From positions 1 to 64,000 of the forward strand of contig CALEBN010000054.1 in NCBI GenBank assembly GCA_937943045.1: DNA of 64,000 bases, in the 5' to 3' direction. Below the pieces are notes generated by a model, which did no database searches, was not told where the DNA came from, and was given only the letters and a program-made list of their open reading frames with translations. Shown here piece after piece: positions 27,184-36,692 of the stretch. The stretch is from an uncultured Collinsella sp. (GTDB lineage: Bacteria > Actinomycetota > Coriobacteriia > Coriobacteriales > Coriobacteriaceae). Made by a program: the position numbers and the translations under genes. How positions within the stretch are numbered: the stretch's first letter is position 1; each line of letters begins with the position of its first letter.

Positions 27184-27228
27184 GCGAATTGCCTTTCGTT
27201 CGATATGCTGCACGCCTTTATACCCCTT

Positions 27229-27295
27229 TTGGTGCATTGGGGACAGGTTAATCTGCACCAAGGTGGTGCAAACGTACCTGTTCCCCTTGCACCAA
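27229..27295. repeat. 67-bp palindrome, family E, complete copy
   Basis: TTGGTGCATTGGGGACAGG at the left pairs with the reverse of the right arm CCTGTTCCCCTTGCACCAA; inner TGCACCA and TGGTGCA also pair. It abuts the csoR stop codon. Confidence 0.8.
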
Positions 27296-27568
27296 TTACT
27301 TGGCGAGCTTGTCGACGACGCGCTCTATCTCGGCGAGCTTGGCGGCTTTGAGGTCTTCGTCGCCCGATTCGATTGCCGAAGTCACGCAGCCCTCGATATG
27401 CGCCTTGACTACGTCGGCGTTGATGCGGGCGATGAGCGCCTGCGTGGCCATGAGCTGCGTGGAGATGTCGACGCAGTAACGGTCTTCCTCCACCATCCGC
27501 AGGATGCCGTCGATTTGCCCGCGCGCCGTCTTGAGCATGCGGGTCACCGATTTATGGTCTGCCATCAT
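27296..27568 (-). CDS. csoR: Copper-sensing transcriptional repressor CsoR
   Basis: A 90-residue all-helical DUF156 repressor that releases DNA when it binds Cu(I). The family ligand set is visible: Cys in DRYCVDI (helix 2), and His and Cys in KAHIEGC (helix 3). DNA-contact residues lie in RMLKTARGQIDGILRMVEED. It is the third gene of the copA-copZ-csoR unit. A CsoR-type operator lies upstream of copA at 30424-30446, which gives autoregulation. The frame can start at either of two successive ATG codons (27568 or 27565). Confidence 0.93.
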   Translation of the reverse strand: MMADHKSVTRMLKTARGQIDGILRMVEEDRYCVDISTQLMATQALIARINADVVKAHIEGCVTSAIESGDEDLKAAKLAEIERVVDKLAK

Positions 27569-27612
27569 GGCGGGTCCTCGTTTCTGGTCAATCCTTCAAA
27601 TGCCTCACCCTC

Positions 27613-27679
27613 AGTTGCGGTGAAATAGTTCCTGATTGAAGGCTTAAAGCGTTTAAACCGGAACTATTTCACCGCAACT
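27613..27679. repeat. 67-bp palindrome, family B, copy 2
   Basis: AGTTGCGGTGAAATA and TATTTCACCGCAACT ends, then GTTCCTG against CGGAAC. It lies in the gap between copZ and csoR. Confidence 0.88.
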
Positions 27680-27723
27680 TCTGAGGGGCTGGTTGGGCAG
27701 CGGTGTCTGTTGGTGCGCAGCTG

Positions 27724-27945
27724 CTACGCGGCGGTCACAGACAGGGCGTGGAACTTCTCGCCGGCGCCCTCGACGGCGGCGGCGAGCTGCTCGGCGGTCA
27801 CGGTGTCAGTGCACTCCACCTGGACGGTCTGGGTCTCGTGATCGGCGTCGGCATCGGTCACGCCGGCCACGTTGAGCAGTGCCGTCTCGACAGTAGCGTC
27901 GCAGTGTCCGCACATAAGGCCAGACGTTTTAACGATGTAGTTCAT
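27724..27945 (-). CDS. copZ: Copper chaperone CopZ (heavy-metal-associated domain)
   Basis: A 73-residue HMA domain carrying Cu(I) to the CopA pump and to CsoR. The binding motif is GLMCGHCDATVETALLNVAGV (CxxC). The ferredoxin-like fold continues with VTDADADHETQTVQVE and the C-terminal AEQLAAAVEGAG helix. It is flanked on both sides by family B palindromes. Order and strand place it between copA and csoR in one operon. Confidence 0.92.
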   Translation of the reverse strand: MNYIVKTSGLMCGHCDATVETALLNVAGVTDADADHETQTVQVECTDTVTAEQLAAAVEGAGEKFHALSVTAA

Positions 27946-27973
27946 GATTGTCTCCTTTTCGTTGAGTACCTAA

Positions 27974-28040
27974 AGTTGCGGTGGAATACGGACTAAATGG
28001 CGGTTTAGCTAAGCATGTTACGCCTTATTTCACCGCAACT
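27974..28040. repeat. 67-bp palindrome, family B, copy 3, overlapping the end of copA
   Basis: AGTTGCGGTGGAATA and TATTTCACCGCAACT ends with a variable centre starting CGGACT. The right arm lies inside copA: it encodes the last residues SVAVK and the stop codon at 28025-28027. Confidence 0.88.
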
Positions 28041-30367
28041 GATGGTTTAAAGGTTCGCAGACGCAGCGCATTGCTTACGACGCACACGCTCGACAGGCTC
28101 ATGGCCGCGGCGCCAAACATCGGCGAGAGCTGCCATCCGGTGAGCGGGAAAAACACGCCCGCGGCGAGCGGAATGCCGATGCCGTTGTAGAACAGCGCCC
28201 AGAACAGGTCCTGCTTGATATTGCGAATCGTGGCGCGCGAAAGCTCGATGGCCCGCGCAACATCCATGAGGTCGCTGCGCATGAGTACCACGTCGGCGCC
28301 CTCCTTGGCGATGTCGGCGCCGGTGCCGATCGCAAGGCCCACGTCGGCGCGCGCCAGGGCGGGGGAGTCGTTGATGCCGTCGCCCACCATGGCAACCTTG
28401 CCGCCCGCATCCTGCAGTTCGCGCACGTGACGTTCCTTGTCGGCGGGCAGGACGTCGGCGATAACCTGTTCGCTGGTGAGTCCCACGCGGCGAGCGATGG
28501 CCTCGGCCGTCAAGCGGTTGTCGCCGGTGAGCATGCGTACGTCGACGCCGAGCTTGCGGAGTGCGGTAACGGCCTCCGCACTCGTCTCCTTAACCTCGTC
28601 AGCTACGGCGATGGTACCGACGAGCTCGCCGTTCTTGGCAAAGAACAGCGGCGTCTTGCCCTCGGCAGCGAACTGCTCGGCAAGACTGGCGGGCACCTCT
28701 GTGCCCAGCTCGCTCATCAGACGAACGTTGCCGGCTGCGATGACATTCTGCCCCTCGCGCGCCGTGACGCCGCGACCGGGCACGGCGGCAAAGTCTTCGA
28801 CCATGCGTGCGACGATTCCGCGCGTCTCGCACTCGGCCATAATCGCCTCGGCCAGCGGGTGCTCGCTCGAGCGCTCCAGCGCGGCAGCAAGCTTGAGCAG
28901 CGCCTTTTCACTCATAGCGGGCGAGCCATCGGCGCGCGCGGCAACCACAATATCGGTCACGGCGGGCTTGCCGCGGGTGACGGTGCCCGTCTTATCGAGC
29001 ACCACGGTGCCCACGTTGCGCAGATTCTCCAGCGCCTCGGCGCTCTTAAACAGAATGCCCATCTCGGCGCCCTTGCCGGTGCCAACCATAATGGCGACGG
29101 GCGTGGCCAGGCCCAGCGCGCACGGGCAGCTGATCACCAACACGGCCACGGCGGAGGTGAGCGCCTCGTTTATGCTGCCGGTCAGTGCCATCCACACCGC
29201 AAAGGTCACGGCCGAGATTACAAACACCACGGGCACAAACACGCCGGCGACCTTGTCGGCCAGGCGGGCGATGGGCGCCTTGGTGGCGTTGGCGTCCTCG
29301 ACGAGCTGGATGATCTTGGCAAGCGACGTGTCGGCGCCCACGCGTGTGGCACGGAAGGTAAACGATCCGGTGCGGTTGACCGTGGCGGCGTTGACGGTGT
29401 CACCGGTGGCCTTTTCCACGGGGATGGACTCGCCGGTGAGCGCGCTCTCGTCTACGGCGGAGGCGCCCTCGAGTACCACGCCGTCGACAGGGATAGACTC
29501 GCCGGGGCGCACACGCAGGACCTGGCCGGGAAGGATGCTGTCGACGTCCACAACGGTCTCGGTGCCGTCATCGGCAACGACGGTCGCGGCCTTGGGCGCC
29601 AGGTCGATGAGGGCCTCAATAGCGCCGCCGGTCTTGGACTTGCTGCGCGTCTCGAGGTATTTGCCCACGGTGACGAGCGACAGAATCGTGCCGGCACTCT
29701 CAAAATACAGGTTGTCCATGCTCGTCATCATGGCCTCGTGCACCTGACCTGTGGCCAGCTGGTCGGCCATGATGAACATGGCGTAGAGCGACCAGGCGAT
29801 TGACGCGGTGGCGCCGACGGCGATGAGAGCGTCCATGGTGGGCGCGCCGTGTACGAGTGATTTGAAGCCGTTGATAAAGTACGCGTCGTTGACGTAGACG
29901 ATGGGGATGAGCAAGACGAGCTCGGTGAGGGCGAGCGTCATGCTGTGGATGTGGTCCGTGAAGATGCCGGGCAGCGGCCAGCCGAGCATGTGCCCCATGC
30001 CTATGTAGAACAGCGGAATGAGAAAGATGATTGAGATGATGAGACGGGTGCGCATGGCGGAGGCGGTGGCCTCTAGCTTTTTGGTCGGCGACTCCATATG
30101 GGTGGCACCGGACCTGGCTTGTGCGCTGCCGTTTGGGGCGGCATCGGTGCGCATGCTGACGGGCGAGGCCGAGTAGCCCGCGCGATCGACGGCGGTGCAG
30201 ATATCGTCGGGGGAGACCTGCGCGGGGTCGTAGTCGACCATCATGGAACCGGCGAGCAGGTTGACCGCGACGCTTTGGACGCCGTCGAGCTTGCTGACGG
30301 CGCGGTCCACATGCGCCTGGCAAGCGGCGCACGTCATGCCGCCCACGTCAAACTTATCTTGAGCCAT
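28025..30367 (-). CDS. copA: Copper-exporting P1B-type ATPase CopA
   Basis: Membrane pump that exports Cu(I). The 780-residue protein has one N-terminal HMA domain with GGMTCAACQAHVDRAV. Helical pairs near 105-190 are followed by an actuator domain (LTGESIPVEK). The transmembrane metal site is SCPCALGLATPVA (about 410-422). The phosphorylation motif is DKTGTVTRG (about 457), and nucleotide-binding segments include SEHPLAEAI and GDGINDSPALA. The last five residues and stop lie in a family B palindrome. Transcription starts from a promoter overlapping a CsoR operator. copZ and csoR follow on the same strand. Confidence 0.96.
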   Translation of the reverse strand: MAQDKFDVGGMTCAACQAHVDRAVSKLDGVQSVAVNLLAGSMMVDYDPAQVSPDDICTAVDRAGYSASPVSMRTDAAPNGSAQARSGATHMESPTKKLEATASAMRTRLIISIIFLIPLFYIGMGHMLGWPLPGIFTDHIHSMTLALTELVLLIPIVYVNDAYFINGFKSLVHGAPTMDALIAVGATASIAWSLYAMFIMADQLATGQVHEAMMTSMDNLYFESAGTILSLVTVGKYLETRSKSKTGGAIEALIDLAPKAATVVADDGTETVVDVDSILPGQVLRVRPGESIPVDGVVLEGASAVDESALTGESIPVEKATGDTVNAATVNRTGSFTFRATRVGADTSLAKIIQLVEDANATKAPIARLADKVAGVFVPVVFVISAVTFAVWMALTGSINEALTSAVAVLVISCPCALGLATPVAIMVGTGKGAEMGILFKSAEALENLRNVGTVVLDKTGTVTRGKPAVTDIVVAARADGSPAMSEKALLKLAAALERSSEHPLAEAIMAECETRGIVARMVEDFAAVPGRGVTAREGQNVIAAGNVRLMSELGTEVPASLAEQFAAEGKTPLFFAKNGELVGTIAVADEVKETSAEAVTALRKLGVDVRMLTGDNRLTAEAIARRVGLTSEQVIADVLPADKERHVRELQDAGGKVAMVGDGINDSPALARADVGLAIGTGADIAKEGADVVLMRSDLMDVARAIELSRATIRNIKQDLFWALFYNGIGIPLAAGVFFPLTGWQLSPMFGAAAMSLSSVCVVSNALRLRTFKPSVAVK

Positions 30368-30423
30368 GGCTTCTCCTTTCTGTAGTTCGGTGTTGTAATT
30401 GTTAACCTGCCGATACTATACAC

Positions 30424-30446
30424 CCATACCCCCTGGGGGTGTACAG
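30424..30446 (-). promoter_or_regulatory. CsoR operator and copA promoter
   Basis: The perfect dyad ACCCCCTGGGGGT (30428-30440) with GTACA flanks matches the GC-rich CsoR box. On the minus strand it lies between a possible -35 TGTACA and a -10 TATAGT, so a bound repressor would block the promoter of copA-copZ-csoR. Confidence 0.88.
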
Positions 30447-30518
30447 TACAGAAAGAAATGTATGACATTCCGATACAGATGAGGGTGGCTGCTCAATCGT
30501 TGGCAGTCCCTGCCAGAC

Positions 30519-30655
30519 ATCTCAATCTGCAACATCTAGCAGGGAAAATGACCTCTAACTGTTATAGATTGAGATGTTGTTTTGTGAGGTTTGGGTTTGT
30601 CTCAATCTGTAACAGTTAGACCGGTTTTTGCTGAGCAACTGTTACAGATTGCGAC
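30519..30655. repeat. Family A palindrome array (2 units)
   Basis: Units 30519-30575 and 30599-30655 are 57 bp each, with a 23-bp spacer. Ends are ATCTCAATCTGCAACA with TGTTATAGATTGAGAT, and GTCTCAATCTGTAACA with TGTTACAGATTGCGAC. Confidence 0.92.
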
Positions 30656-30659
30656 AATC

Positions 30660-30927
30660 GGCCCAGACCCGCCCCGTCCGCCTCGTCATCTGTGGTTTAC
30701 GTGGGGGCATGCGGAGTACGGGTATACTAACCGGCGGCGAATCTGCTCCATCGCTTAGGGCCGCTGCGTCTGGACGGCGCGTGATAGGGCTGCCAAAGCG
30801 ATCGCCAGCGTGCTGAGCAACGTCCTCTCTGTGCGCACCTGTTTTTGTATGTATTAGCGCACTACCAAGCACGCTCGCGCGGCCGCATGCCGTGCCCATA
30901 ACGCGTGCAGATAAGGAACAACAACAT
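30660..30927 (+). promoter_or_regulatory. Leader and promoter region of the DEAD-box helicase gene
   Basis: A TATACT hexamer (30722-30727) in the context GGGTATACTAACC could be the -10 box. That would give a leader of nearly 200 nt without a coding frame. Long leaders are common for cold-inducible RNA helicase genes, but no known riboswitch fold is recognised here. Confidence 0.4.
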
Positions 30928-33141
<2,214 letters not shown>

Positions 33142-33175
33142 CATGCGCGTCGCGCGGTAAGGCGAGATGAGTTTG

Positions 33176-33207
33176 GGCCCCGAGCAGACTATGCTCGGGG
33201 CCTTTTT
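33176..33207 (+). terminator. Terminator after the DEAD-box gene
   Basis: GGCCCCGAGCA pairs perfectly with TGCTCGGGGCC around GACTA, followed by TTTTT. Confidence 0.93.
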
Positions 33208-33352
33208 AGTGCAAGGGGGACAGGTTCATATGCACCAACGTCTTGAAGTTGCGGTGGAATACGGACTGTTTTGGCCTTTTGAGCGGCTTTTCAGTCCCTA
33301 TTTCACCGCAACTCATGATTGGTGCAAAGTAACCTGACCCCAATGCACCAAA
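33207..33352. repeat. Family E palindrome interrupted by a family B element
   Basis: The left E arm (33207-33241, containing GTGCAAGGGGGACAGGTT and TGCACCAA) and the right E arm (33319-33352, TTGGTGCAAAGTAACCTG then ACCCCAATGCACC) are the two halves seen joined at 27229-27295. Between them lies a 77-bp stretch holding family B copy 4. Confidence 0.8.
33247..33313. repeat. 67-bp palindrome, family B, copy 4 (nested in E)
   Basis: Ends AGTTGCGGTGGAATA and CTATTTCACCGCAACT, with inner CGGACTG against CAGTCC. Same subtype start (CGGACT) as copy 3. Confidence 0.88.
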
Positions 33353-33423
33353 CAAGGAGTGTCCCTAAGTGCCGCATAGATACCGTTTATCGAAGAAAAA
33401 ATACCGTTCATCGGTCATAATGT

Positions 33424-33451
33424 TTGTTCCGGCTTTGGGCTTGTCTACAAT
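33424..33451 (+). promoter_or_regulatory. Promoter of the alpha-glucoside PTS operon
   Basis: TTGTTC (33424-33429) and TACAAT (33446-33451) are spaced by 16 bp, about 25 bp before the antiterminator element. Confidence 0.65.
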
Positions 33452-33476
33452 AGCTCCCGTAAAAAGAAATGCGGAA

Positions 33477-33570
33477 GGTTACCGAGTCCCTCGGACGTGG
33501 GCCTAACCAAAGTCTTTGAACGGGTGTGTCTCTATGGATGCATTCGCTTGATTTTGGTTGGGCTATATTT
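33477..33570 (+). promoter_or_regulatory. RAT antiterminator / terminator switch (LicT/BglG type)
   Basis: The 32-nt element 33477-33508 folds with GGTTA against TAACC and CCGAG against CTCGG, with internal loops, in the style of RAT sites bound by LicT/BglG proteins. Its 3' half (GCCTAACCAAA, 33501-33511) is also the left arm of a terminator whose right arm is TTTGGTTGGGC (33553-33563), followed by TATATTT. The two folds are mutually exclusive. Binding of the antiterminator encoded at 34108 would free transcription into EIIA and the downstream genes. Confidence 0.8.
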
Positions 33571-33588
33571 ATGAAGGGACATGCCACC

Positions 33589-34101
33589 ATGGGTTTCTTT
33601 TCTCGCCTGATGGGCGGTTCGGATGAGCAGAAGACTGCAGCTTCCGAGTTCGAAATCCTCGCTCCCGTTTCCGGCGAGCTTGTTCATCTAGAAAATACCA
33701 ATGACCCTGCTTTTAGCAGCCGTGCCGTGGGCGATGGCGTTGCCGTGGTTCCCCAAGAGGGAACGGTGTGCGCTCCTGTTTCCGGCACCGTCGCGGCGCT
33801 GTTTCCGACTGAGCACGCGCTGGGCATCATGTCCGACGACAGCTCTGCTCAGGTGATGCTGCATATCGGAATCGACACTGTTAAGCTTGAGGGCAAGGGC
33901 TTCCATGCGCTTGTTGCCCAGGGTGACCGTGTCGACGCGGGCCAGCCCCTCGTCGAGGTCGATTTCGACGCGGTTCGCGCCGCCGGCTTCGATCCCACGG
34001 TCTTCGTTATCGTGTGCGAGCGCTCGGAGAACTCGACTCTTCGTGAGCATGCTTCCGGCCCTGTTGCTGTTAAAGAGCCTGTCATCTGGCTTTCCGAGTA
34101 A
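33589..34101 (+). CDS. PTS EIIA component (glucose/crr type)
   Basis: Stand-alone EIIA-Glc-like protein, 170 residues, that passes phosphate from HPr to an EIIB domain. The beta-sandwich fold is evident from LAPVSGELVHLENTNDPAFSSRAVGDGVAVVP and CAPVSGTVAALFPTEHALGI. The phosphorylated histidine is His92 in VMLHIGIDTVKLEGKGF. I choose ATG 33589, which lies 9 nt after AAGGGA; the in-frame ATG 33571 overlaps the terminator tail. It is first in the operon, followed by licT and the EIICB, which lacks an EIIA. It may also serve MurP, which lacks one too. Confidence 0.9.
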   Translation: MGFFSRLMGGSDEQKTAASEFEILAPVSGELVHLENTNDPAFSSRAVGDGVAVVPQEGTVCAPVSGTVAALFPTEHALGIMSDDSSAQVMLHIGIDTVKLEGKGFHALVAQGDRVDAGQPLVEVDFDAVRAAGFDPTVFVIVCERSENSTLREHASGPVAVKEPVIWLSE

Positions 34102-34107
34102 ATTCTT

Positions 34108-34973
34108 GTGGTGGGTACCGTGGTTATCAAACGAGTTTTTAACAACAACGTCGCAATGGTCACTTCGGACGATGGCTCCGAGCTCATCGTCATCGGGCGA
34201 GGCCTCTGCTTTGGCCGTCATGCCGGCGATGCCATCGACGAGGCGTCGATCGAAAAGACCTACGCGTTGCAGAAGGGAACTTCTCAGGACTCGCGTACGA
34301 TTGACCGCTTGGCACATCTTTTGGAGTCCATCCCCACCGTCAACCTCATGATTGCCGAAGATATTGTTCAGATGCTCCGTCGAGAGCTCAATGTTGATAT
34401 CAACGACAAGATTCTCATTGCTCTCGCAGACCATATCAGCCTTGCTTTGGAGCGCGAGCGCAAGGGCGTCTCCTGTGAGAATCCGTTGCTGCTCGAGATC
34501 CAGCAGTTCTATGCAAGGAGTATGCACTTGCGGGCCGTGCGCTGCAGATTATCAAGGAGTATATGGGCATCCAGATGAGCGAAGAAGAGCAGGGCTTCAT
34601 TACGCTGCATATCGTCAACGCCACCATGCCGCAACGCTCCGACCGTCTAATCGTCTCGGTCCAGCTTGTTCGCGACGTGCTCGCGATTGTTTCCAAGCGC
34701 TATGCTACGACCCTCGATGACACCTCGTTGCCCTATGAGCGTTTCGTCCGCCACCTGCAGTTTTTCGCACAGCGGGCGCTTGACCCCACGGCCGGGCAAA
34801 TCAATGGCGACACGCTGTTCCGAATCGATGAAACGGCGTATCCGTGCGCATTCTCGTGCGCGGACGCCATAGCCGCCCACTTGTCGTCTACCTATAACGT
34901 TGTCGTTACCGATGCCGAGAAGAGCTATCTCGCATATCACATTGTTAACCTGCTTGGAGAACCTGGTCTCTAG
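34108..34973 (+). pseudogene. licT: LicT/BglG-family transcriptional antiterminator with a frameshift
   Basis: The first frame (34108-34578) encodes the RNA-binding CAT domain (VIKRVFNNNVAMVTSDDGSE) and PRD1. It reads correctly up to LLEIQQFYA near 34515 and then goes out of phase. The second frame (from about 34517 to 34973) continues KEYALAGRALQIIKEYMGIQ, PRD2 with HIVNATMPQRS, and the end of the protein. One missing A in GCAAGGAG at 34513-34520 (expected GCAAAGGAG) explains the break. The codons either side remain well conserved, so the loss is recent, a sequencing error, or a slippage site. Family-like start is GTG 34120; GTG 34108 is also possible. The protein would act on the RAT switch upstream. 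Confidence 0.85.
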
Positions 34974-35072
34974 GCATAACGTGCCCACACATCGATTGAT
35001 ATAAGGCAAGGCTCACGGTCTTGTCCAGGGCACATCTGTCTTAATTTGCGGAAAAGGAAGGGGAGTACCGCT

Positions 35073-36689
35073 ATGACCGCAAAAAAGAAGTTCAATTTCA
35101 AAGCGCCGTTGGAGGTGTTCGCGAAGTCGATCGTCCAGCCGATGATGTATCTCTCGGTTGCCGGCATCCTGCTCATTGTGGGCATCATTCTGACCAACAA
35201 GACCATCTGCGCTTTGGTCCCCGTACTGGGCTCCGGTCCGTTCCAGCTTGTGGGCGCCGTTGTCTACCAGTCGCTGATGTTTATCATCAACAACCTCTCG
35301 ATTCTGTTCTGCGTGGGCATCGCCGGCGCCATGGCAAAGAAGAACAAGGGCCATGCTTCGCTGATCGCCCTGATGTCGTTCTTCCTGTTCCTGCAGGCTA
35401 ACAACATCGTGCTCAACGCCACCGGCTCTCTTGCCGATGCGAGCGGCATGCTCGGCCTTACCGGAACCGGCCAGGCCACCGTTATGGGCATCCAGGTGCT
35501 CGATACCGGCGTGTTCGGCGGCATCATTCTCGGTTGCATCACCGGCGCCGTGTTCAACAAGTACTCGAACAAGCAGTTCCCCATTGCCCTTTCGATGTTC
35601 TCGGGCGTTCGCTTTCCGTTCCTGATCATGATCATCATCTCCTGGATCATGGGCGCTGGCTTCTGCATCGTTTGGCCTCCGGTTCAGGGTGCCATCTCCT
35701 CCGTTGCCGGCATCATTAAGGAGTCGGGCAACATCGGTCTGTTTATCTACGGCATGCTCAACAAGCTGCTCGTTCCCACCGGTCTGCACCACCTCATCTA
35801 CACCCCGTTCCAGTTCTCCGATGTGGGTGGCACCCTTACGCTGGGTGGTCAGGTTATCGCCGGCGCCTATCCCATCCGTGTTGCCGAGATGGCAATGACG
35901 GGTCAGCCCTTCTCCGATAGCACCTACTTCAACAGCTACACCTTCAACAATCTGTGGCCCTACATCGGCATCGGCCTCGCCTTTATCGTCACCGCCTACA
36001 AGGGGAACAAGGATAAGACCAAGGCCGTTATCATCCCGCTGATCATCACCGCCGTGCTCTCCTGCGTGACCGAGCCCATGGACTTCCTCTTTGTCTTTGC
36101 CGCTCCCGTGCTCTTTGTCGTTCACTCGGTTCTTTCCGGCATCTTCCTGGTCCTGCTCAAGGTCCTCTCCGTGCCCGCTTCGACTGCAGGCGGCATCATC
36201 AACATCGTGGTCTCCAACCTGGTCCTGGGCGTCGATAAGACCAACTGGCCGGTTATGCTGGTGCTTGGAGTCGTCAACGCCGCGCTGTACTTCTTCCTCT
36301 TCACCTTCCTTATCAAGAAGCTCAACCTTCACACGCCTGGCCGCGAGGAGGAGTCCGAGCTCGCCGAGTCCGTTGCCGAGGGCGAGGCCGCCGCGTCTGT
36401 CGCGGTGAAGCAGGGCGCCGTTGCCGCGGCTCCCGCAGAGGGCGTCGATGCAGGTATTGCCGACCTGGTCGCAGGTCTTGGCGGCAAGGACAACATCGAG
36501 GAGCTCGAGAACTGCTTTACGCGTCTCCGCGTGAACGTTAAGAACCCGGACCTCATCAATGAGGACCTCATCAACCACGTGCCCAACAGCGGCATCAACC
36601 GCAACGGCAATAATATTCAGATCATCTTTGGCATGAAGGTCGCCGAGATGCGCGACAAGGTCGAAAACGCAATTGAGAAGGAGCAGTAA
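35073..36689 (+). CDS. PTS EIICB component for alpha-glucosides/maltose
   Basis: Membrane permease of the glucose/alpha-glucoside PTS family, 538 residues. The EIIC domain (about 1-430) has about ten membrane segments and the typical AGILLIVGIILTN, PTGLHHLIYTPFQF and SCVTEPMDFLFVF motifs. The C-terminal EIIB (about 465-538) has its phosphocysteine in ELENCFTRLRVNVKN. The Ala/Glu-rich linker is about 35 residues. The ATG follows GGAAGGGGAG. It is followed after 3 bp by a GH4 phospho-glucosidase, pointing to import of maltose or related alpha-glucosides. The EIIA comes from the operon's first gene. Confidence 0.9.
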   Translation: MTAKKKFNFKAPLEVFAKSIVQPMMYLSVAGILLIVGIILTNKTICALVPVLGSGPFQLVGAVVYQSLMFIINNLSILFCVGIAGAMAKKNKGHASLIALMSFFLFLQANNIVLNATGSLADASGMLGLTGTGQATVMGIQVLDTGVFGGIILGCITGAVFNKYSNKQFPIALSMFSGVRFPFLIMIIISWIMGAGFCIVWPPVQGAISSVAGIIKESGNIGLFIYGMLNKLLVPTGLHHLIYTPFQFSDVGGTLTLGGQVIAGAYPIRVAEMAMTGQPFSDSTYFNSYTFNNLWPYIGIGLAFIVTAYKGNKDKTKAVIIPLIITAVLSCVTEPMDFLFVFAAPVLFVVHSVLSGIFLVLLKVLSVPASTAGGIINIVVSNLVLGVDKTNWPVMLVLGVVNAALYFFLFTFLIKKLNLHTPGREEESELAESVAEGEAAASVAVKQGAVAAAPAEGVDAGIADLVAGLGGKDNIEELENCFTRLRVNVKNPDLINEDLINHVPNSGINRNGNNIQIIFGMKVAEMRDKVENAIEKEQ

Positions 36690-36692
36690 ACA

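Noticed and set aside
26734..27628. Plus-strand frames opposite the zinc-ribbon and csoR genes
   Set aside because: They are antisense to well-supported minus-strand genes and run through repeats.
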